Source: Porticoccaceae bacterium LTM1 | GTDB taxonomy: Bacteria; Pseudomonadota; Gammaproteobacteria; Pseudomonadales; Porticoccaceae | DNA: 64,000 nt | NCBI GenBank assembly: GCA_030252795.1 | Contig: CP127080.1 | Span: 818,501 to 882,500, forward strand | Direction of reading: 5' to 3' | Shown here: positions 1-8,810 of the stretch, piece after piece | How positions within the stretch are numbered: position 1 is the first letter of the stretch | How the letters are laid out: every line of letters starts with the position of its first letter | Translations under genes and position numbers: made by a program | Notes under the pieces: model-generated | Told to the model about the DNA's origin: nothing | What the model saw: the letters and a program-made list of their open reading frames with translations, nothing else | Databases searched by the model: none

Positions 1-66
1 CGCAGTAATCGACCGGAAAAAGCAGCTAAAGACCTGGCGGAGCAGTTAGAGCCATATCTAGCCTGA
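1..66 (+). CDS. aroK: Shikimate kinase, C-terminal end only (probable)
   Basis: The first 21 codons read in frame to a TGA at 64-66 and give a short charged helical tail ending LAEQLEPYLA. Only this tail is present, so no catalytic motif can be checked. The call rests on position: aroK normally lies directly upstream of aroB, and such a tail fits the C-terminus of shikimate kinase, which phosphorylates shikimate in chorismate synthesis. A 270-bp inverted-repeat element begins three bases after the stop and separates this gene from aroB, a pair that is usually tightly linked. Confidence 0.55.
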   Translation, partial: RSNRPEKAAKDLAEQLEPYLA

Positions 67-68
67 GT

Positions 69-338
69 TAGGGCCTGTCGACACTAATTGACTATTTGCT
101 GCTGAAGGTCATTTTTTGGGCCAGCAAGGCAGAAGGAGTGCAGTGTAGTTATTCTACATAAGCGACTGATAACGCTGCTGGCCGAAAAAATGGCCACAGC
201 CCTACGGGTTGAGGCTAAAAAAATGCCACTCTGCGTTATTCGTAGTTTATTTGGAATGACCAAACTGCTCTCCTCATGCCTTGATTGGCGCTTTTTTAGT
301 CTCAACAGCAAGTAATCAATTAGTGTCGACAGGCCCTA
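69..338. mobile_element. MITE-like element with 37-bp terminal inverted repeats
   Basis: Positions 69-105 and 302-338 are inverted repeats matching at 34 of 37 bases; the outer ends read tagggcctgtcgacac and its complement. The interior has no convincing gene, only a low-complexity open frame on the minus strand that I treat as chance, and small palindromes around tggcc. No transposase is encoded. The structure fits a miniature inverted-repeat element mobilised in trans. It fills most of the 364-bp gap between aroK and aroB; the remaining 339-430 should hold the aroB promoter, but no clear -35/-10 pair stands out. Confidence 0.8.
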
Positions 339-430
339 GTCGGGATCAAGTGTGATTTAGCCCTTCATGGACCTCTGGTGTGGTAAAGTTGCGCTTTTGT
401 TGAATCGACCTTATACCTCCAGAGTTTGTC

Positions 431-1510
431 ATGCATACCTTAAACGTTGAACTTGGTGATCGCAGTTACCCGATCCAGATCGGACGCGGCTTGTTATCCA
501 GTAAGGAAAGCTATGCTCCATTTGTACGTGGTAACAGGGTTTGTATAGTCAGCAATGAGACCGTTGCTCCGCTATACCTTTCCCAAGTAAAGGCTGCATT
601 GACGGATTATCAGGTTGATGAGGTTATTTTGCCGGATGGCGAGCAATTCAAAAACCTGGATACGTTAAATCGTATCTTTACCGAGCTGCTGGAAAAGAAA
701 CACAACCGCCAAACTACTCTGATAGCACTTGGTGGTGGTGTAGTCGGTGACATGACTGGGTTTGCCGCTGCCTGCTATCAGCGCGGTGTGGATTTTATCC
801 AGGTGCCTACTACTCTTCTGGCGCAAGTTGATTCGTCAGTGGGGGGGAAGACAGCCGTCAATCACCCGATCGGCAAAAATATGATTGGTGCCTTTTACCA
901 GCCCAAGGCCGTAATTGCCGATACCGATACATTGGGAACGTTACCTGAACGCGAGTTGCGTGCCGGTTTGGCGGAAGTCATCAAATATGGGTTGATACAT
1001 GATGGCCCGTTCTTTGACTGGCTGGAAGCGAATATCGAATCCCTGTTAGAAAGGCAGCCTGAGCAACTGGCAGAGGCTATTGCACGCTGCTGTGAGAACA
1101 AGGCTCGAATTGTGGCTTTGGATGAGCGTGAGTCGGGAATTCGTGCCCTTCTCAATTTGGGCCACACATTTGGTCATGCAATAGAGGCAGCGCAACAGTA
1201 CAAAGAGTGGCTACACGGTGAAGCGGTAGCTGCGGGTATGGTGATGGCTGCCGATTTGTCTGTGAGGCTTCAACAGCTGTCTTCGGACGCCTTTAAGAGA
1301 ATACACACACTTCTGGCACGTTGTTCTCTTCCTGTTGCGGCGCCCAAGGCTATTTCCCCGGAGCTAATGCTCGAATTGATGTCGGTAGATAAAAAGGCCT
1401 CGGACGAAGGGCTCAAGCTGGTATTGTTGCGTAGTATTGGCTCTGCTGAAGTGACTGCAAAATACCCCGCCGAATTATTGCGTGAAACCCTGAATGCGGT
1501 TCGCGCCTGA
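431..1510 (+). CDS. aroB: 3-dehydroquinate synthase
   Basis: Converts DAHP to 3-dehydroquinate, the second step of the shikimate pathway, in the cytoplasm, using NAD+ and a divalent metal. The 359-residue length is normal for the family. Visible motifs are the nucleotide-binding GGGVVGD (about residues 100-106), [11 protein letters not shown] (134-144), GLAEVIKYG (179-187) with the metal-binding Glu, and GHTFGHAIE and HGEAVAAGM with the metal-binding histidines. The ATG at 431 gives the expected N-terminus but has only a weak ribosome-binding site. The gene is cut off from aroK by an inverted-repeat element, so it probably uses its own promoter in 339-430. hemE follows after 19 bases. Confidence 0.97.
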   Translation: MHTLNVELGDRSYPIQIGRGLLSSKESYAPFVRGNRVCIVSNETVAPLYLSQVKAALTDYQVDEVILPDGEQFKNLDTLNRIFTELLEKKHNRQTTLIALGGGVVGDMTGFAAACYQRGVDFIQVPTTLLAQVDSSVGGKTAVNHPIGKNMIGAFYQPKAVIADTDTLGTLPERELRAGLAEVIKYGLIHDGPFFDWLEANIESLLERQPEQLAEAIARCCENKARIVALDERESGIRALLNLGHTFGHAIEAAQQYKEWLHGEAVAAGMVMAADLSVRLQQLSSDAFKRIHTLLARCSLPVAAPKAISPELMLELMSVDKKASDEGLKLVLLRSIGSAEVTAKYPAELLRETLNAVRA

Positions 1511-1529
1511 TTTTGAATCTGGACGAAAT

Positions 1530-2597
1530 ATGACTGAATTGAAAAATGATCGTTTCCTGCGCGCACTTTTGCGTGAGCCTGTAGATGTCACGCCGGTGTG
1601 GATGATGCGCCAAGCGGGTCGATATCTACCTGAATACCGCGCCACTCGCAGTCGCGCAGGCGATTTTATGTCGCTGTGCCAGTCTCCTGAGCTGGCGTGC
1701 GAAGTGACCCTGCAGCCACTGGAGCGTTACCCTCTGGACGCAGCCATTCTCTTTTCCGATATTCTGACCATTCCAGATGCAATGGGGCTCGGTCTTTATT
1801 TCGAGGCCGGTGAAGGGCCTCGTTTTCGCAAGCCGGTTCAGGATGCAAAAGCGATTGAAGCGCTTGAAGTAACCAATACAGAGCGTGATCTTGGCTACGT
1901 TACAGATGCGGTGTCTACAATTCGCCGGGAGTTGAATGGAAGGGTGCCCCTGATTGGTTTCTCTGGCAGTCCCTGGACCCTGGCCACCTACATGGTAGAA
2001 GGTGGTAGCAGCCGCGATTGGGCACGTACCAAGCAGATGATGTATCAACAGCCGGAAGTGTTACACCTGCTTTTGTCCAAGCTGGCTGATTCAGTTACCG
2101 AATACCTGAATGCCCAGATTGCCGCTGGTGCCCAGGCTGTACAAATATTTGATAGCTGGGGCGGGGCTCTATCCCATGCCGCCTATCGTGAGTTCTCGCT
2201 GTCCTATATGCAGCGCATTGTTTCCGGGTTAACCCGGGAATCGGAAGGGCGAGAAGTACCGGTAATCCTATTCACCAAAGGCGGTGGTCAATGGTTGGAG
2301 ACTATGGCAGATACCGGTTGCCATGCGCTGGGCCTGGACTGGACTACAGATATTGGTGAAGCGCGTCGTCGAGTCGGTGACAGAGTGGCTTTGCAAGGGA
2401 ATATGGATCCAGCGGTGCTCTATTCCTCACCTGATCGTATCCGTCAGGAAGTGGGAAGCATTCTGGAAAGCTTTGGCCCAGGTTGTGGACATGTGTTCAA
2501 TTTGGGTCACGGAATTACGCCTGGAGTCGATCCGGAGCACGCAGGGGCATTTGTTGACGCAGTTCACGAACTCTCTGCAAAGTACCACAAACTCTAG
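1530..2597 (+). CDS. hemE: Uroporphyrinogen decarboxylase
   Basis: Removes four carboxyl groups from uroporphyrinogen III to give coproporphyrinogen III in heme synthesis. The product is 355 residues with the family signatures: [11 protein letters not shown] near residues 26-36, [13 protein letters not shown] with the catalytic Asp, and [13 protein letters not shown]. The open frame extends 12 codons upstream to 1494, overlapping aroB, but the ATG at 1530 gives the standard N-terminus [14 protein letters not shown] and is preferred. In Pseudomonas other genes (a damX-like gene and gltBD) lie between aroB and hemE; here the two are adjacent and probably co-transcribed. Heme made here also connects to sirohaem use in the cys cluster, because both branch from uroporphyrinogen III. 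Confidence 0.97.
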   Translation: MTELKNDRFLRALLREPVDVTPVWMMRQAGRYLPEYRATRSRAGDFMSLCQSPELACEVTLQPLERYPLDAAILFSDILTIPDAMGLGLYFEAGEGPRFRKPVQDAKAIEALEVTNTERDLGYVTDAVSTIRRELNGRVPLIGFSGSPWTLATYMVEGGSSRDWARTKQMMYQQPEVLHLLLSKLADSVTEYLNAQIAAGAQAVQIFDSWGGALSHAAYREFSLSYMQRIVSGLTRESEGREVPVILFTKGGGQWLETMADTGCHALGLDWTTDIGEARRRVGDRVALQGNMDPAVLYSSPDRIRQEVGSILESFGPGCGHVFNLGHGITPGVDPEHAGAFVDAVHELSAKYHKL

Positions 2598-2603
2598 GTT
2601 TGT

Positions 2604-2642
2604 GGCTGGCCACCTGTCTGAGAAAACGACCGATGGCCAGCC
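2604..2642 (+). terminator. Hairpin after hemE, possible terminator
   Basis: A 9-bp perfect stem (ggctggcca at 2604-2612 with tggccagcc at 2634-2642) with a 21-nt loop starts seven bases after the hemE stop. There is no T-tract, so it is at best a weak or factor-dependent terminator. Confidence 0.35.
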
Positions 2643-2773
2643 CTAACTTGCTTTGCGCCACAAAGATTTTAACCTTACTACATAAGCTTGCTACGTTTGG
2701 TTCTTAACGCCAGATGGGCGGGCATTTTCGTGACTGAATTTCGGATTATCTGTGTTATTTGGATGGCCTTTAA

Positions 2774-4159
2774 ATGAGCATCAAGCAGATTAAATTAAAG
2801 GTAGGCGATCTTGAACCGGGCATGTTTGTGTCTGGATTGGATCGCCCATGGACGCAGACACCATTCCCGATCCAGGGCTTTTTGATCCGTTCATCTCAGG
2901 ATGTTGAAACCCTGAGAGCCTATTGTGATTACATCTATATCGATACTACCAAGGGTCGTTCACCCTCGGTGGAAGCCAGAGCGAAAGCGGGGCTCAAGGG
3001 AAGTCAATTTCTGGGGGCTGACTCCAAAGCCCTGATGACTTACAAGCCTATCAAGGTTCAACGTGATACTTACCGTACCGAGACTACCCTGCGTCAGGAA
3101 ATGGGCAACGCCGGTCGGGTATTCAATACCTTGAAAGGTAATTTAACGCTGTTCACCAAACAGATGTCTCGTGGTCGGCAGGTTGACTATCAGAGTTTGC
3201 GCAAATCGGTCAGCTCAATGGTTGATAGTGTATTGCGCTGCCCGGATGCTTTTACCTGGTTGTTGCGCCTGCGCCAGAAAGATCAACAAACCTATGACCA
3301 CAGCTTGCGATCAGCACTGTGGGCTGTCCAGTTTGGCCGCTTTATCGGAATGGCCAAAGAGGAGATTGAGCAACTCTGTACAGGAACTTTGCTAAAAGAC
3401 ATTGGTAAACTGAGATTGCCAAACGAGCTGTTGCACAAAAAACAACGTACCAGTGACGAAGAGCTGGAATACCGACGCTTTGTCGAGTTTGGCGTGGAAA
3501 TGCTTAGCAATACTCACGATGTTGAAGCCAAAGTGATTTCAGTGGTCAAACACCACTGTGAGCGGTTTGATGGCAGTGGCTTTCCTCAGGGGCTGGTGGG
3601 AAGCAAAATTCCACTGTTAGCTCAAATCTGTGGTATTGCGACAACCTACGATGCCATCTCGAATCCGCGAGAGTCCCAGAAACCTCTCGCCGCTTCAAGG
3701 GCAATCAGTGTTATCTACGATATGCGCGATCGCCAGTTCCGTGAAGATCTGGTCCTGCAATTTATTCAGTCTGTGGGCCTGTACCCAACCGGTACACTGG
3801 TTGAATTGACCAGTGGTGATGTCGGAGTGGTACTTGAGCAGGATCCAAAGTCCAGATTGACTCCGCAGGTTGCAGTACTGCCCAGAAACTTCAAATACAA
3901 ACAGGGTGATGCTTCTTATATCATCGTCGACTTGAAAGATGAGATGGAAACCCGTCGCCGACTGTTTGAAATGGGCAGCTACAAGGCACGTGATATCGCC
4001 AAGTTGGCTGTTGCTCGTGACCTGGAACCATCCGGCTATGATTACGACCTGAATTTGATTTCACCGGAGCTGCTTAAAGGTCATGAAGCGGCAGGATCTT
4101 CAGCCGGAGGTTGGTTCAAAATGTTGAAAAACAGATTTCGCTCTTCATCAAACCAGTAA
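2774..4159 (+). CDS. DUF3391 / HD-GYP domain protein with degenerate catalytic site
   Basis: Residues about 1-100 match the DUF3391 domain often found in front of HD-GYP cyclic-di-GMP phosphodiesterases, and residues about 150-330 match HD-GYP. Several metal-ligand positions are changed. The first His (YDHSLRS) is present. The HD pair is KD (LLKDIGKLRLP). The His of the usual HPEIG motif is Phe (RRFVEFG). The HH pair is HC (KHHCERFDGSGFP), and GYP is GFP. The late Asp (TYDAISNPR) remains. This suggests a non-catalytic c-di-GMP effector or scaffold rather than a working phosphodiesterase. The 461-residue length is normal for the architecture. The gene stands alone and ends at a strong bidirectional terminator shared with psd. 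Confidence 0.85.
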   Translation: MSIKQIKLKVGDLEPGMFVSGLDRPWTQTPFPIQGFLIRSSQDVETLRAYCDYIYIDTTKGRSPSVEARAKAGLKGSQFLGADSKALMTYKPIKVQRDTYRTETTLRQEMGNAGRVFNTLKGNLTLFTKQMSRGRQVDYQSLRKSVSSMVDSVLRCPDAFTWLLRLRQKDQQTYDHSLRSALWAVQFGRFIGMAKEEIEQLCTGTLLKDIGKLRLPNELLHKKQRTSDEELEYRRFVEFGVEMLSNTHDVEAKVISVVKHHCERFDGSGFPQGLVGSKIPLLAQICGIATTYDAISNPRESQKPLAASRAISVIYDMRDRQFREDLVLQFIQSVGLYPTGTLVELTSGDVGVVLEQDPKSRLTPQVAVLPRNFKYKQGDASYIIVDLKDEMETRRRLFEMGSYKARDIAKLAVARDLEPSGYDYDLNLISPELLKGHEAAGSSAGGWFKMLKNRFRSSSNQ

Positions 4160-4177
4160 AAGGGTTTGGCAGGATTC

Positions 4178-4206
4178 AAAAAAGGCACCAGAAGGTGCCT
4201 TTTTTT
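4178..4206. terminator. Bidirectional intrinsic terminator
   Basis: A stem of ggcacc/ggtgcc is flanked by an A-run on the left and a T-run on the right. It lies between the convergent HD-GYP gene and psd and serves both strands. Confidence 0.88.
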
Positions 4207-4220
4207 GTTTTGACACGGGA

Positions 4221-5078
4221 CTACAGGTTTTTAAGCCCTATTTGCTGACCCATTTGGGTGCCTTCCCCTGAATTGATAGAATCCAGCCAATCCATACTTT
4301 CGGCTTCAAAAAGCAGAATTACGGTCGAACCAAAATTGAAGTGTCCCATCTCCTCCCCTTTGGCGAGTGTGGGAGCATCATCCTCATTGAATAGAGTCTC
4401 TTCAATCACGCCCGGGTTGGGCGGGTAGCTCTTTTGCCAAACTGTGCCAATTCCGGCTACCAGCATAGCCCCAACCATCACTACCGCCACTTTGCCGAAG
4501 TCTGTCTCAAACAGGCATACCAATCGCTCATTGCGGGCAAACAGATTGGGGATATGTTCTGCGGTGTCGTTGTTGACGGAGAAAAGATCGCCGGGAATAT
4601 AGCGGGTGTGTAGCAGGGTGCCGTTTACTGGCATGTGTACACGGTGGTAATCCTTGGGTGACAGGTAGATTGTGGTGAACCGGCCGTCATTGAAAAAATC
4701 AGCGTCGTCAGTACTGCCAAGCAGCTCTGTCGTAGAGAAGTGCTTTCCCTTGGCTTGAATGACCCTGCCATCATCAATTGCCCCAATCTGGCTGACCGTG
4801 CCGTCAGCTGGTGAAGCAATGCTGTCAGGGTTTGAATCTACAGGGCGTAGATCGGGTTTCAGCTGGCGGGTAAAGAATTCGTTAAAGCAGTCGTAGCTTT
4901 CCAGGGATTGGTAACGAGCCTCGGACAGGTCGATATCAAACTTCTTGATAAAGCCTTTGATCAGCATGTTTTTAAGCCACGGAGTTTCAGACTCCGCCAG
5001 ACGGGCTGTCAGGCGAGACAGCCCGTGTTGCGGCACCAAACGTTGCAGGGCCGCAAAGCATTCACCACGAAAACTCAC
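4221..5078 (-). CDS. psd: Phosphatidylserine decarboxylase proenzyme
   Basis: Makes phosphatidylethanolamine from phosphatidylserine at the inner membrane. The 285-residue proenzyme carries the self-cleavage site NFGSTVIL, with Gly250-Ser251-Thr252. Cleavage before Ser251 gives the beta chain (1-250) and a short alpha chain whose N-terminal Ser becomes the pyruvoyl cofactor. The conserved SPKDYHRVHMP block, with the His residues needed for processing and catalysis, is also present. The start lies two bases from the end of the upstream rhodanese gene, so the two are almost certainly co-transcribed, as the neighbouring rhdA-psd pair is in Pseudomonas. Confidence 0.96.
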   Translation of the reverse strand: MSFRGECFAALQRLVPQHGLSRLTARLAESETPWLKNMLIKGFIKKFDIDLSEARYQSLESYDCFNEFFTRQLKPDLRPVDSNPDSIASPADGTVSQIGAIDDGRVIQAKGKHFSTTELLGSTDDADFFNDGRFTTIYLSPKDYHRVHMPVNGTLLHTRYIPGDLFSVNNDTAEHIPNLFARNERLVCLFETDFGKVAVVMVGAMLVAGIGTVWQKSYPPNPGVIEETLFNEDDAPTLAKGEEMGHFNFGSTVILLFEAESMDWLDSINSGEGTQMGQQIGLKNL

Positions 5079-5080
5079 AG

Positions 5081-5884
5081 TCAGACCTCTACCGGCGTGT
5101 CATCGCGATTGCCCCATTCTGACCAAGAGCCGTGATAACCGCGAATACGCGGGTAGCCAAGAATCTTGGCTACCAGATAAGTAAAGCCGGAGCGATGGTG
5201 GCTTTGGCAATGGGTGACAATATCTTTATCAGCCGTCAGTCCCAGTGCATTAATCATTTCAGCCGCATCTTCACGAATACGCAGGCCACGCGATTGATCC
5301 ATCAGGCTGGTCCATTCACAGTTGATGGCGCCCGGAATATGACCTCCACGCTTTGAAACCACCTTGGTGCCATTGTATTCGCCGGGGCTACGGGCATCCC
5401 AAACGACAAAGTCACTTCGCTCAAGGCTGGCCATAATCTCTTCAGCCTCGACGATAGGAGCTCTGTTCAGCGTCACCTCTTGCGGGTGAGCAACAGGTGT
5501 ATTGGCATTGGCTTCAGTCTCCAGTCCGTCCTGCAGCCATGCGTGAATGCCGCCATTCAGGTAGGAATAATTCTGGTGACCGATGACGTCCAGAGTCCAG
5601 ATGAATCGGCCAGCCCAGCCGCCACCTTCATCGTCATAACAGATGACGTGGGTATCTGGCGTCAGACCCAGTCGGCTAAAGAGCTGGTTGAGTTGTTCAA
5701 TGCCTGGCAGCTTACCGGGAGCCGGCGGTTGGCCACAGACTATCTCTTTGGGGGAGACATGAACCGCACCCGGAACATGGGCTTGAGCGTATTGCTGGTC
5801 GGAACATAGATCGACAATCAGCAGATTGGGGCTCGCGAGCTGTTCATTAAGCTGCTCGGGCTCAAGGAGAAGAGGCAATGACAT
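5081..5884 (-). CDS. rhdA: Two-domain thiosulfate sulfurtransferase (rhodanese)
   Basis: Transfers a sulfane sulfur from thiosulfate to acceptors such as cyanide through a persulfide on one Cys. There are two rhodanese domains: an inactive N-terminal one (about residues 5-125) and a catalytic C-terminal one (about 145-260). The active loop is CQSHHRSG with Cys226, very like the CQTHHRS loop of Azotobacter RhdA, which is why the symbol is used. The 267-residue length fits. It is transcribed leftward between rsgA and psd. In Pseudomonas, motA and motB lie between rhdA and rsgA; here there are only about 70 bases. Confidence 0.9.
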   Translation of the reverse strand: MSLPLLLEPEQLNEQLASPNLLIVDLCSDQQYAQAHVPGAVHVSPKEIVCGQPPAPGKLPGIEQLNQLFSRLGLTPDTHVICYDDEGGGWAGRFIWTLDVIGHQNYSYLNGGIHAWLQDGLETEANANTPVAHPQEVTLNRAPIVEAEEIMASLERSDFVVWDARSPGEYNGTKVVSKRGGHIPGAINCEWTSLMDQSRGLRIREDAAEMINALGLTADKDIVTHCQSHHRSGFTYLVAKILGYPRIRGYHGSWSEWGNRDDTPVEV

Positions 5885-5954
5885 AGTGGGTTCTCAACGG
5901 ATTTTTGTTCGGTCAATTGAAATTGGATTATACGTTAAACACTCACGAATAGGC

Positions 5955-6977
5955 TTACTGCATATCCAGGCTTTGAACAATATTGCGATAGCTTTGCAGT
6001 CGTGCGGGGCTGATTTTGTTTTCGTCAACAGCAGCCAGCAGTGCACAATCCGGCTCTGCTTCGTGAGTGCAATCGCGGAATCGGCAGTGGCCGAGATGAT
6101 TTCGAAATTCCACAAACCCTTCGGCGACCTCTTGTGCAGTCAGGTGCCAGAGGCCAAATTCACGAATACCTGGTGAATCAATCAGTCGGCCTTCATTGCC
6201 ACGTCCATCCAGTTCAAGGTGGAACAGGCGAGCCGTGGTGGTGGTGTGTGTCCCCTTGATGGTCGCTTCGGAAAGGGCGCCGACAGCAGTATCCACATCG
6301 GGGAGCAGGGCATTGATCAGCGATGACTTGCCAACCCCGGATTGGCCAACAAAGACACTGGTGTGGTCTTTCAGTTCTGAGCGCAATTCACGCAGGCCAG
6401 ACTCGTTGTGGGCTGATACAGTCAGCACCGGATAGCCCAGTTCACGATATGGGGCGATTAACTGTTCTGTGCTCTGCCCCTGATCGGTATTCAGCAGGTC
6501 GCTTTTGTTCAGCACCAGCACAGCTTCAATATGCTGATTTTCGGCGGCAACCAGATAGCGGTCGATCAAATTGGCAAAAGGCTCGGGCAGCGGGGCGACA
6601 ACAATAAATATTCGGTCGATATTGGCGGCAACCGGGCGCATCTTGCCACGATTATCGGGCCGGTAGAGTGCCGAGCGACGTTCTGTGGAAGCAATAATTA
6701 CCCCGTTGGGGTCGCCATTTCGCCAGACTACCTCATCACCGGTAACCACTGCACCCAGATTGGCTCGCAGAAAGCAGCGCTGAATTTGACCGTCAGGAGC
6801 CTCGACATCGGCCTGAGAGCCGTAGCGGGCGATAACGACACCGGATTGTTCAGGGCCAAGGTCGCCACCGGACAGCAGCTCTTCCGCCGGTTGATCCTGG
6901 TCGGCGCGCTTTTCGTGGCGAGCGTGAATCTGGCGAATGCGGCGCTGTTGATTTTTGGTGAGTTTACGTTTGGCCAT
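5955..6977 (-). CDS. rsgA: Ribosome small-subunit-dependent GTPase A
   Basis: A circularly permuted GTPase that acts in late 30S subunit maturation. The motif order is permuted: G4 (LNKSDLL, about 156-162) comes before the P-loop G1 (GQSGVGKSSL, about 210-219), followed by G3 (DSPGIREFGL). An OB fold forms the N-terminal part. A zinc knuckle of the form C-x4-C-x-H-x5-C lies at about 298-311. The basic N-terminus (MAKRKLTKNQQRR) is typical of the family. The 340-residue length is normal. It is divergent from the MscS-like gene, with an 83-bp intergenic region holding both promoters. Confidence 0.97.
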   Translation of the reverse strand: MAKRKLTKNQQRRIRQIHARHEKRADQDQPAEELLSGGDLGPEQSGVVIARYGSQADVEAPDGQIQRCFLRANLGAVVTGDEVVWRNGDPNGVIIASTERRSALYRPDNRGKMRPVAANIDRIFIVVAPLPEPFANLIDRYLVAAENQHIEAVLVLNKSDLLNTDQGQSTEQLIAPYRELGYPVLTVSAHNESGLRELRSELKDHTSVFVGQSGVGKSSLINALLPDVDTAVGALSEATIKGTHTTTTARLFHLELDGRGNEGRLIDSPGIREFGLWHLTAQEVAEGFVEFRNHLGHCRFRDCTHEAEPDCALLAAVDENKISPARLQSYRNIVQSLDMQ

Positions 6978-7060
6978 CTAAGCTGAGTGTGGGGTATTGT
7001 CCCGTTCGGATGTGGCGCAAGAATATCGCATAATACCCGTGAACAACAGGGAGAAACAGA

Positions 7061-8122
7061 ATGCTCGATAGTTTTGAATACTCTGAAAAAGATGTTCTGG
7101 TGTTTTTTTCCGCACTTTTGTTGCTCGTGCTCTATCTGTGGTTGCTGTTCCGGCTGTTGCTGAAACGGAAAAATCTCACCACCGAAACCCGCTTGCCAAG
7201 GCAGTTACTGTTTATGACGCTGGTCGCCGTAGGGTTGGTGGGGTTTGTGTTGGTACTGCCGGTGGAGTCGGATGTGCGCCTGCAATTGCTTGGCTTATTC
7301 GGTTTGGTGCTGACCGGGATGATTGCTTTTTCATCCACCACATTTGTATCCAATATGATGGCCGGGTTAATGCTGCGATCGGTGAAGAGCTTTCGGCATG
7401 GTGATTTTGTTCGTGTGGGGCAGCACTTTGGGCGAGTTACCGAGCGAGGCCTGTTTCACACCGAAATCCAGTCAGAGTCCCGTGATTTAATCACATTGCC
7501 GAATCTGTATCTGGTATCCAATCCGGTTACTGTAGTGCGTTCAAATGGCACCCTGATCAGTTGTGAATTGAGCCTGGGCTACGATATTCCTCACTACCAG
7601 CTCAAGCCGCTGTTTGAAAAAGCGGTAGAGCAGACCGGCTTGTCCGAGCCGTTTGTGCAGATTTTGGGGCTGGGGGATTTTTCGGTGCAATACAAAGTCA
7701 GCGGCTTTTATCAGGAAGTAAAACATTTGCTGAGTAAGCGCACCGAGCTGCAGGCCAATGTACTGGATCAATTACATGGAGCCGGTATTGAGATAGTCTC
7801 GCCAACCTTTATGAATCAGCGTCAGCTGGCATCTGAACATCAATTTACCGCTCCGCCCAAGCGCGTTGTTGTGGAGCCGGAAATTTTATCCGCACCGGCC
7901 GAGGAGTTTATTTTTGATAAAGCTGAACGGGCTGAAAAGCTTCAGGCTTTGCGAGAAGAGCTGGTTCAGCTGCAAGGTTCGGTCAAAGAATTAAAGGCTT
8001 CACTTGAAAAAAATCCCCCAGAGGGTGAAGCTTCACTTCAGTCAGATTTCAATCGGCAAAAGGAGCGCATTGCGCTGCTGGAGCGCATTATTGAGCGCGC
8101 CGAAAACAGTGAGGAGCAATAA
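7061..8122 (+). CDS. MscS-family small-conductance mechanosensitive channel
   Basis: An inner-membrane channel of the MscS superfamily, which opens under membrane tension during osmotic downshock. Three hydrophobic segments (about residues 12-32, 48-66 and 74-100) match TM1-TM3, the last being the pore helix ([11 protein letters not shown]). They are followed by the beta domain ([16 protein letters not shown]) and an alpha/beta domain. Residues about 285-353 form a charged coiled coil ([19 protein letters not shown]), an extension not seen in E. coli MscS. A good ribosome-binding site (agggaga) precedes the ATG. orn starts seven bases after the stop, so the two probably form an operon. Confidence 0.88.
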   Translation: MLDSFEYSEKDVLVFFSALLLLVLYLWLLFRLLLKRKNLTTETRLPRQLLFMTLVAVGLVGFVLVLPVESDVRLQLLGLFGLVLTGMIAFSSTTFVSNMMAGLMLRSVKSFRHGDFVRVGQHFGRVTERGLFHTEIQSESRDLITLPNLYLVSNPVTVVRSNGTLISCELSLGYDIPHYQLKPLFEKAVEQTGLSEPFVQILGLGDFSVQYKVSGFYQEVKHLLSKRTELQANVLDQLHGAGIEIVSPTFMNQRQLASEHQFTAPPKRVVVEPEILSAPAEEFIFDKAERAEKLQALREELVQLQGSVKELKASLEKNPPEGEASLQSDFNRQKERIALLERIIERAENSEEQ

Positions 8123-8129
8123 AAGCCCA

Positions 8130-8684
8130 ATGGAAAACAATCAAAAAGACGACCTCAATCTGATCTGGATTGACCTGGAGATGACCGGGTTGGATCCGGA
8201 GAATGATGTCATCATCGAGATTGCCACTATCGTTACCGATAAAAATCTCAATGTGCTGGCGGAAGGGCCGGTTTATGCAATCCACCAATCTGATGATCTG
8301 CTTAACGGCATGGACGAGTGGAATACTCGCCAGCACGGTCAGTCAGGGTTAACTGAGCGAGTGCGTAATAGCAAGATCTCAACTCGTCAGGCAGAGTTAG
8401 ACACCATTGCGTTTCTGGAGAAATACGTGGATGCTGGCAAATCCCCCATTTGCGGTAACTCCATCGGACAGGATCGTCGCTTCCTGGTGAAATACATGCC
8501 GGAGCTTGAGCGTTATTTTCACTATCGCAATCTGGACGTCAGCACTATCAAGGAGATTGCCCGCCGCTGGCAGCCGACATTGCTGGATGGTTTGAAAAAG
8601 CAGAGTAGCCATTTGGCAATGGATGATATTCGCGATTCCATTGCTGAACTGGCTTATTATCGCGAGCACTTTTTTAAGCCTTGA
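8130..8684 (+). CDS. orn: Oligoribonuclease
   Basis: A 3'-5' exoribonuclease of the DEDDh family that degrades two- to five-nucleotide RNAs, including pGpG left from cyclic-di-GMP breakdown. Visible residues are [12 protein letters not shown] (first Asp and Glu), [11 protein letters not shown] (second Asp) and [10 protein letters not shown] (His and last Asp). The frame is open further upstream to 8004, inside the MscS-like gene, but the ATG at 8130 gives the normal N-terminus and the usual length of 184 residues. Its link to c-di-GMP is notable with a degenerate HD-GYP protein encoded 4 kb away, though nothing ties the two directly. Confidence 0.97.
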   Translation: MENNQKDDLNLIWIDLEMTGLDPENDVIIEIATIVTDKNLNVLAEGPVYAIHQSDDLLNGMDEWNTRQHGQSGLTERVRNSKISTRQAELDTIAFLEKYVDAGKSPICGNSIGQDRRFLVKYMPELERYFHYRNLDVSTIKEIARRWQPTLLDGLKKQSSHLAMDDIRDSIAELAYYREHFFKP

Positions 8685-8696
8685 TGAAACTGCTAA

Positions 8697-8800
8697 GGGA
8701 TACGTTACCTGTATTTTGAAACCGTGGCTGGCATGGATGCCAGCCCCGAGCTTACAGGGACGTATTCACAGCGTGTTTCAAAATACAGGTAGCGTGTCCC
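8697..8800. repeat. 104-bp palindromic element with 26-bp inverted ends
   Basis: Positions 8697-8722 and 8775-8800 are inverted repeats matching at 24 of 26 bases (left arm begins gggatacgttacctg). The centre holds a second palindrome, ctggcatggatgccag, around 8728-8743. The element fills the convergent gap between orn and queG. The nested stems would fold strongly in RNA on both strands, so it may double as a terminator. No coding capacity was seen. Confidence 0.8.
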
Positions 8801-8810
8801 GATCTGGAAT

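Noticed and set aside
84-311. 75-codon open frame on the minus strand
   Set aside because: It lies entirely within the 69-338 inverted-repeat element, has no plausible ribosome-binding site and no recognisable product.
8004-8129. 42-codon N-terminal extension of orn
   Set aside because: It overlaps the coiled-coil end of the MscS-like gene and is absent from the family; the ATG at 8130 gives the standard start.
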